Shown: positions 60,018-64,000 of the stretch, one piece after another
Numbering within the stretch: the stretch's first letter is position 1
Layout: every line of letters starts with the position of its first letter
Assembly: GCF_001690655.1 (NCBI RefSeq)
Contig: NZ_LZHQ01000011.1
Location: 124,001 to 188,000 of the forward strand
Direction: 5' to 3'
DNA from: Gilliamella sp. Occ3-1
Lineage (GTDB): Bacteria > Pseudomonadota > Gammaproteobacteria > Enterobacterales > Orbaceae
DNA length: 64,000 bases
The notes under the pieces: model-generated
What the model saw: the letters and a program-made list of their open reading frames with translations, nothing else
What the model was told of the DNA's origin: nothing
The model's database searches: none
Position numbers and translations under genes: made by a program

Positions 60018-62339
60018 TTAACTTTTATTCTTAAATTTCAAAACTCGAAGCGCATTAGCTGTCACAATCGCAGTCGTACCTGAATCAGCTAACACAGCCA
60101 GCCACAGTCCAGTAAAGCCAAATAAGCTGGTAATTAAAAATACTAACTTAATTCCCAACGCAATTGTAACATTTTGTTTAATATTACGAGAGGCAAAACG
60201 AGTTAAACCAATTAGCTTAGGCAAACTTAACAAGCTATTTTTAGTTAATGCGGCATCAGCGGCTTCTAGCGCAACATCAGTACCACTACCCATAGCAATA
60301 CTTGCGGTTGCCGCTTTCATGGCTGGAGAATCGTTAATTCCATCGCCCACCATAGCAATCGACGTTGAGATACGCATCTTTTCAATTTCTGCTAATTTAT
60401 CGGCAGGTAACAACTCTGCACGGTAATCCATACCTAATTGCGAGGCAATGGCTTTGGCCGCTCGCGCATTATCGCCTGTCAGCATCAAAGTCTTAACGCC
60501 AAGCTTATTAAGCTCATTCATTGTAGTAATTGCATCAGCCCGCAACACATCTTGCAATGCAATAATGCCCATCAATTGTTGACTTGTTACTGCAACTACT
60601 ACAGTTTTACCAGCGTTTTCAAGCTCCTCAATAATTTTGGTATGTTCATCTTTCAATGGTGATGAAACTGTCACAACCTTACTTGGTGACACAATATAAA
60701 AAGTCTGATTATCAATCTCGCCTTGAACGCCAACCCCTGCAATCGCTTTACGATTATCGGCCTCATTGATATTTAATTGATTCTGCAATGCATAATCAAC
60801 AATAGCCTTAGCAATGGAGTGATGCGAACCACTTTCAATAGCGGCAACTAATGTCAATAATTGCTCTTTTGCAATATCTTGACTAATCACATCGGTGACT
60901 TGCGGTTTACCTTCGGTTAACGTACCAGTCTTATCAAATGCAACCAGTTTAACTGAACCAATATGCTCTAGCGAGGCACCACCTTTAATTAGCACGCCTT
61001 GTTTTGCCGCATTAGATAAGGCCGACGTTATTACAGCAGGCGTTGAAATAACCAATGCACAAGGGCAACCAATTAACAATAGAGTTAAACCTCGATAAAA
61101 CCAAGTATACCAATCAGCATTGAACAACAAAGGTGGCGCAATAATTACTAACAGAGCAAATAAAGCAATTGCTGGCGTATAATAACGACTAAATTTATCA
61201 ATAAATCGTTCAATAGGAGCTTTACGCTCCTCAGCATCTTCAATCAACTGTAAAATACGATCTACCGCATTTTGCCCAACTTCTGATACCACTTTTAATT
61301 GGATTGTATTATCAACCACGAGCGAACCAGCCAAAACCTTATCGCCTGAAAGATAATTAACTGGAATGGATTCACCGGTTAATGCGCTTTCATCAATATT
61401 GGCTTGCTCGCTTATTAAAATCACATCAGCAGGCAACCTTCCGCCAGATGAAATTTCAATAATATCATCGGGTTTCAATCTATGACTGGCAACGGTTTTT
61501 CGTACACCGTCAATGATAATAACGGTCTCTTCTGGCATAAGCTGAGCGAGCGAGGAGATGCCTTTTTTGGCTTTACTTGTTGCAACACCTTCTAACATCT
61601 CACCAATCATAAATAAAAATATAACCATAGTGGCTTCTTCGGCAGCTCTAATAAACAAAGCCCCAATAGCTGACACGCTCATTAACGACTCGATCGCAAA
61701 TGGTGTACCACTGCGCGTTAAAACTACCGCTTCTTTCAAAATAGGTATTAACCCAACAATTGCTGTGACCATAAAGGCATATTCGCCAACGGTTTGATTA
61801 AATAACAACAGGATATAGCTCACCACAATTAAACCGCTTAATACCCCTAAAGGAATTAATGCTTTTTTATCAAAACTATGGGAATGATCATGATGATGAG
61901 AATGTTCTGGAGATGATTCAAAAATAGGCTTATAGCCTAGCTCGATAACTTTGTTTTCTATTAATTTAATGGTTTTTTCATTATATTGGGGAACAAATAC
62001 CACTAACTTTTCGGTAGAAAAAACAATCTTAATTTGGTTAATATTGGGTAACGCTTTTAGGCTGTTTTCAATTTGTTGTGCACAGTGCGCACAATCCATG
62101 CCTTTTATTTTCCAAGTTAATTTAATTTTCTCGCTTAGCCTGTCGGGATCATCAGGGGGATCGTCAAACTCATTTTTAGAAGTAGTATGAGTATCGCCCC
62201 CACAGCTATGTATTGATTCTTGATGACAAGTTATATCGTGAGATAAATGAACATGATTATGTGCCATATTTAAACAATCATCATGACAACACTCATGGTG
62301 ATGATGTTGATGATGCATGTATTTGTTATTATATAACAT
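60018..62339 (-). CDS. zntA: Zn/Cd/Pb-exporting P-type ATPase
   Basis: ZntA is a P1B-type ATPase that pumps zinc, cadmium and lead out of the cytoplasm. The 773 residues begin with a histidine/cysteine-rich head (about 1-50; HHQHHHHECCHDD) and a metal-binding GMDCAHC (Cys83, Cys86). TGES is at 321-324, the transmembrane metal site CPC at 425-427, the phosphorylated Asp469 in DKTGTLTEG and the hinge GDGINDSPAM near the end. A second His cluster lies at 146-156. The nucleotide-binding HP dipeptide is His507-Ser508 here, an unusual change. GAGG seven bases before the ATG supports this start over the Met at codon 8. No zntR-type operator was seen upstream. Confidence 0.95.
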   Translation of the reverse strand: MLYNNKYMHHQHHHHECCHDDCLNMAHNHVHLSHDITCHQESIHSCGGDTHTTSKNEFDDPPDDPDRLSEKIKLTWKIKGMDCAHCAQQIENSLKALPNINQIKIVFSTEKLVVFVPQYNEKTIKLIENKVIELGYKPIFESSPEHSHHHDHSHSFDKKALIPLGVLSGLIVVSYILLLFNQTVGEYAFMVTAIVGLIPILKEAVVLTRSGTPFAIESLMSVSAIGALFIRAAEEATMVIFLFMIGEMLEGVATSKAKKGISSLAQLMPEETVIIIDGVRKTVASHRLKPDDIIEISSGGRLPADVILISEQANIDESALTGESIPVNYLSGDKVLAGSLVVDNTIQLKVVSEVGQNAVDRILQLIEDAEERKAPIERFIDKFSRYYTPAIALFALLVIIAPPLLFNADWYTWFYRGLTLLLIGCPCALVISTPAVITSALSNAAKQGVLIKGGASLEHIGSVKLVAFDKTGTLTEGKPQVTDVISQDIAKEQLLTLVAAIESGSHHSIAKAIVDYALQNQLNINEADNRKAIAGVGVQGEIDNQTFYIVSPSKVVTVSSPLKDEHTKIIEELENAGKTVVVAVTSQQLMGIIALQDVLRADAITTMNELNKLGVKTLMLTGDNARAAKAIASQLGMDYRAELLPADKLAEIEKMRISTSIAMVGDGINDSPAMKAATASIAMGSGTDVALEAADAALTKNSLLSLPKLIGLTRFASRNIKQNVTIALGIKLVFLITSLFGFTGLWLAVLADSGTTAIVTANALRVLKFKNKS

Positions 62340-62623
62340 AACTTTACCTCTATTTATGGATGATTTTGATTGTACGCCAAAAAATAAAAAAGAAAATCAT
62401 TTTTACCTTTAGTAATAAAAAAAGAACTAACGTTATACAACAATGAATATGATATTAAACGTTTGGTTAAGGACGAAGAGTTCATTGAAGATAAATTAAA
62501 ATGACGAGTTAAATGCTATAATAAAACCTATTTTGGCGAATTGCTTCAATCCATCTTATTAAGCAAATTTTTACGAATCCCGTATACTCATAAACAAATG
62601 GGCAAAGTCAAAAAGTGTAATAC

Positions 62624-62670
62624 GTACTTTAATACAGTTGTAGCATAATCAGCAAATATTTAACGATTCA
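62624..62670. repeat. Dispersed intergenic repeat, copy 2
   Basis: Gapless match, 41 of 47 bases, to 28189-28235. The bases just outside (AAAAAG, then a stretch before GTACTTT) are also loosely similar, so the true element may be longer. Confidence 0.65.
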
Positions 62671-62972
62671 AAAGATAGAAAATAAAAATTTAAGCAATTT
62701 ATTAACTTTTTATAAATTTATTAATTTTTATAATACGATTAAAGTGCAAATAACACGTTGTTTTATTATAGGTTAATGGTTATTGGTTAGTTTTGGAAAC
62801 GGTAATGTTTCAGACGTCTTGACCTTTAGGGGGAAAGAAATAACATTAACTAACTACCTCTTATCCCATACCAGTAAGTAACAAAATAAAGCTAAAACTT
62901 AACGAAATTCAGTCTTAACAAAAATTTACAAAAATAATGGACCGAAAACTAGTCATGATTTTTTTTTACAGC

Positions 62973-63021
62973 TATACTTTTAAAGTTTAAAAAACGATCT
63001 TTTTTAAACTTTAAAAGTATA
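62973..63021. repeat. Perfect 22-bp inverted repeat upstream of the adhesin gene
   Basis: Positions 62973-62994 (starting TATACTTTTAAAG) are the exact reverse complement of 63000-63021, with a 5-base loop CGATC. The right arm ends 35 bases before the start codon of the adhesin gene. Neither strand has a T-run after the stem, so it does not look like a normal terminator; it would place a long hairpin in or near the 5' leader. Confidence 0.8.
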
Positions 63022-63056
63022 AAAAATAAAACAAATAACTTGACAGGTGAAATATA

Positions 63057-64000
63057 ATGAATCATCAGCTTAACCACTATTATTGGCGGTTTTATTCGTT
63101 TGATTTATCAAGAAAACAAGCTGTACGAGTTTTCTCAGAAGCCTCTTTTTTATGTTTGAAGTTATCCTTCAAATTATCATTAAAATTATTTTCTAATGTT
63201 CCAATGGCATTAGCGCCGTTGTTATTATTGCCATATTCGTTGGATTCACAGGCATTATCAGCTCATACAAGCAATGTTATTTATGGTACTGGACCTTATT
63301 TAACATTTGATAATGGTGTAACTAAAGCTCGCTCAATAGAAAATTTACTAAGTATCAAATTATCAAATGGTCAAGAAATAACACCGCAGAACAATCTCTC
63401 AACTCCAACAAATCCAATTGAACTACCTAATGTTGGTGAGCGTTTTACTGATATAGGTATAATGATACCTTCATCAACCAATTCAGTGAGTTTAATTGAT
63501 TTAGTGACAACGTATGGCTATTGGGGAGATGATGATGGTGATGGTGACTTAACTGCAAGTGGAACTTTAACTGTCAATATCACCGATAGAAATGGTAAAG
63601 TCATTAATAATCGAAGTAATGAGCTAGATGTTTGCAGTGCACCTTATAAGGTTGTCTTAACTAGTAATGGAGGAAGATTAACAACTCGATACGGTGAGCC
63701 TAAAGATAGTTATTTTGGCAGTGACGCAGCAACATATTACATCACCCCAAAATCTTCACCTGTAATCTGCTTTGTAAAGCCAAGTTTGAGATATGGTAAA
63801 GATTATTCATATACAGGGGGCTCAAACTATAAAGGTCCTGATAATATCTGGGATCCGACTAATGGATTTATCCCGCAATCAACAAGCTATGCAACATACG
63901 ATAGTAATTTCCCTACTACAGGTGCTAATGGATTATATTTTGATTTAGAAGTAAGAGGAGGAGATGGTAAACTGACATGGGCGCCAGTCACTCATGAAGG
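63057..64000 (+). CDS. Exported adhesin-like protein (DUF823/InvasinE-type), 3' end beyond window
   Basis: An open frame starts at 63057 with AGGTGA six bases upstream and continues without a stop for 314 codons to the edge. The N-terminus is an unusually long (~70 residue) export signal: a charged, aromatic segment (MNHQLNHYYWRFYSFDLSRK), then two hydrophobic stretches and a cleavage-like SQALSA, reminiscent of the extended signals of large surface adhesins. The body has the acidic DDDGDGDLTASG and the Ig-like pattern TTRYGEPKDS ... CFVKPSL ... NGFIPQ ... NFPTTGANGLYFDL, which corresponds to segments of both adhesins at 36845 and 39356. So it belongs to the same family but is more distant and probably larger. 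Function in adhesion is inference. Confidence 0.75.
   Translation, partial: MNHQLNHYYWRFYSFDLSRKQAVRVFSEASFLCLKLSFKLSLKLFSNVPMALAPLLLLPYSLDSQALSAHTSNVIYGTGPYLTFDNGVTKARSIENLLSIKLSNGQEITPQNNLSTPTNPIELPNVGERFTDIGIMIPSSTNSVSLIDLVTTYGYWGDDDGDGDLTASGTLTVNITDRNGKVINNRSNELDVCSAPYKVVLTSNGGRLTTRYGEPKDSYFGSDAATYYITPKSSPVICFVKPSLRYGKDYSYTGGSNYKGPDNIWDPTNGFIPQSTSYATYDSNFPTTGANGLYFDLEVRGGDGKLTWAPVTHE

Larger units (their letters stand above)
62340..63056. other. 717-base gene-free region between zntA and the last adhesin gene
   Basis: The genes are divergent, so promoters for both lie here. No gene of its own is visible. It holds the second copy of the 47-base dispersed repeat (62624-62670) and a perfect long inverted repeat (62973-63021) close to the adhesin start. 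The rest is AT-rich sequence with no feature I can name. Confidence 0.45.

Overview
The window is AT-rich, gene-dense chromosome from a gammaproteobacterium. Almost every housekeeping protein aligns from memory with its Escherichia coli counterpart (IlvD, Tex, MurB, RuvC, PrmA, AcrB), and local gene orders match the enterobacterial ones (ilvGMEDA, ribA/pgpB-lapA-lapB, zipA-ligA, yebC-ruvC, yhdT-panF-prmA-dusB-fis, zapC/ycbX, murB..birA). Low GC, short intergenic runs of A/T and slightly shortened proteins suggest the Orbaceae (Gilliamella/Frischella-like insect-gut symbionts). That placement is inference. I saw no tRNA, rRNA, CRISPR array, prophage or intact insertion sequence.

Layout. 1-0.75 kb: end of an L-lactate dehydrogenase-type gene. 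0.9-7.7 kb (minus): complete ilvLGMEDA operon with an unlisted 25-codon leader peptide and a classical attenuator. 8.4-11.9 kb: yghA-type dehydrogenase, a repeat-bearing lipoprotein, the wreck of a second copy of it, and an MFS carrier. 12.2-16.4 kb (minus): pgpB-lapA-lapB-tatD-roxA, with ribA divergent. 17.3-21.3 kb (minus): tautomerase, luxS, ligA, zipA. 21.7-26.2 kb: acrAB efflux pump. 26.3-32.3 kb (minus): yebC-ruvC and yhdT-panF-prmA-dusB-fis. 32.5-35.9 kb: ilvC, zapC, ycbX.

36.0-43.3 kb holds the most unusual region: a tandem duplication of about 2.5 kb. The ancestral order greB(-)/adhesin(+)/tex(+) now reads greB, adhesin 1, truncated tex, truncated greB, adhesin 2, intact tex. The flanking fragments are still nearly identical while the two adhesins are a mosaic of identical and strongly diverged blocks. 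The intact greB also carries an in-frame amber codon just before its conserved last strand. A third protein of the same adhesin family runs off the right edge.

43.6-56.4 kb (all minus) is a nucleotide-scavenging block: exported nucleotidases (ushA-, cpdB-like), a nucleoside importer (nupG), a cytidine deaminase and an adenosine deaminase-like enzyme, phosphorylases (pyrimidine phosphorylase, deoD), phosphopentomutase (deoB), and at the 3' end a glycyl-radical enzyme pair, yjjI-yjjW, whose substrate I do not know. The pyrimidine phosphorylase and cytidine deaminase look like the Bacillus types rather than the E. coli types, suggesting transfer. 56.8-62.3 kb: murB-ycaD-birA and a zinc/cadmium exporter zntA with a histidine-rich head. 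62.3-63.06 kb is gene-free with a perfect 22-bp inverted repeat before the last adhesin.
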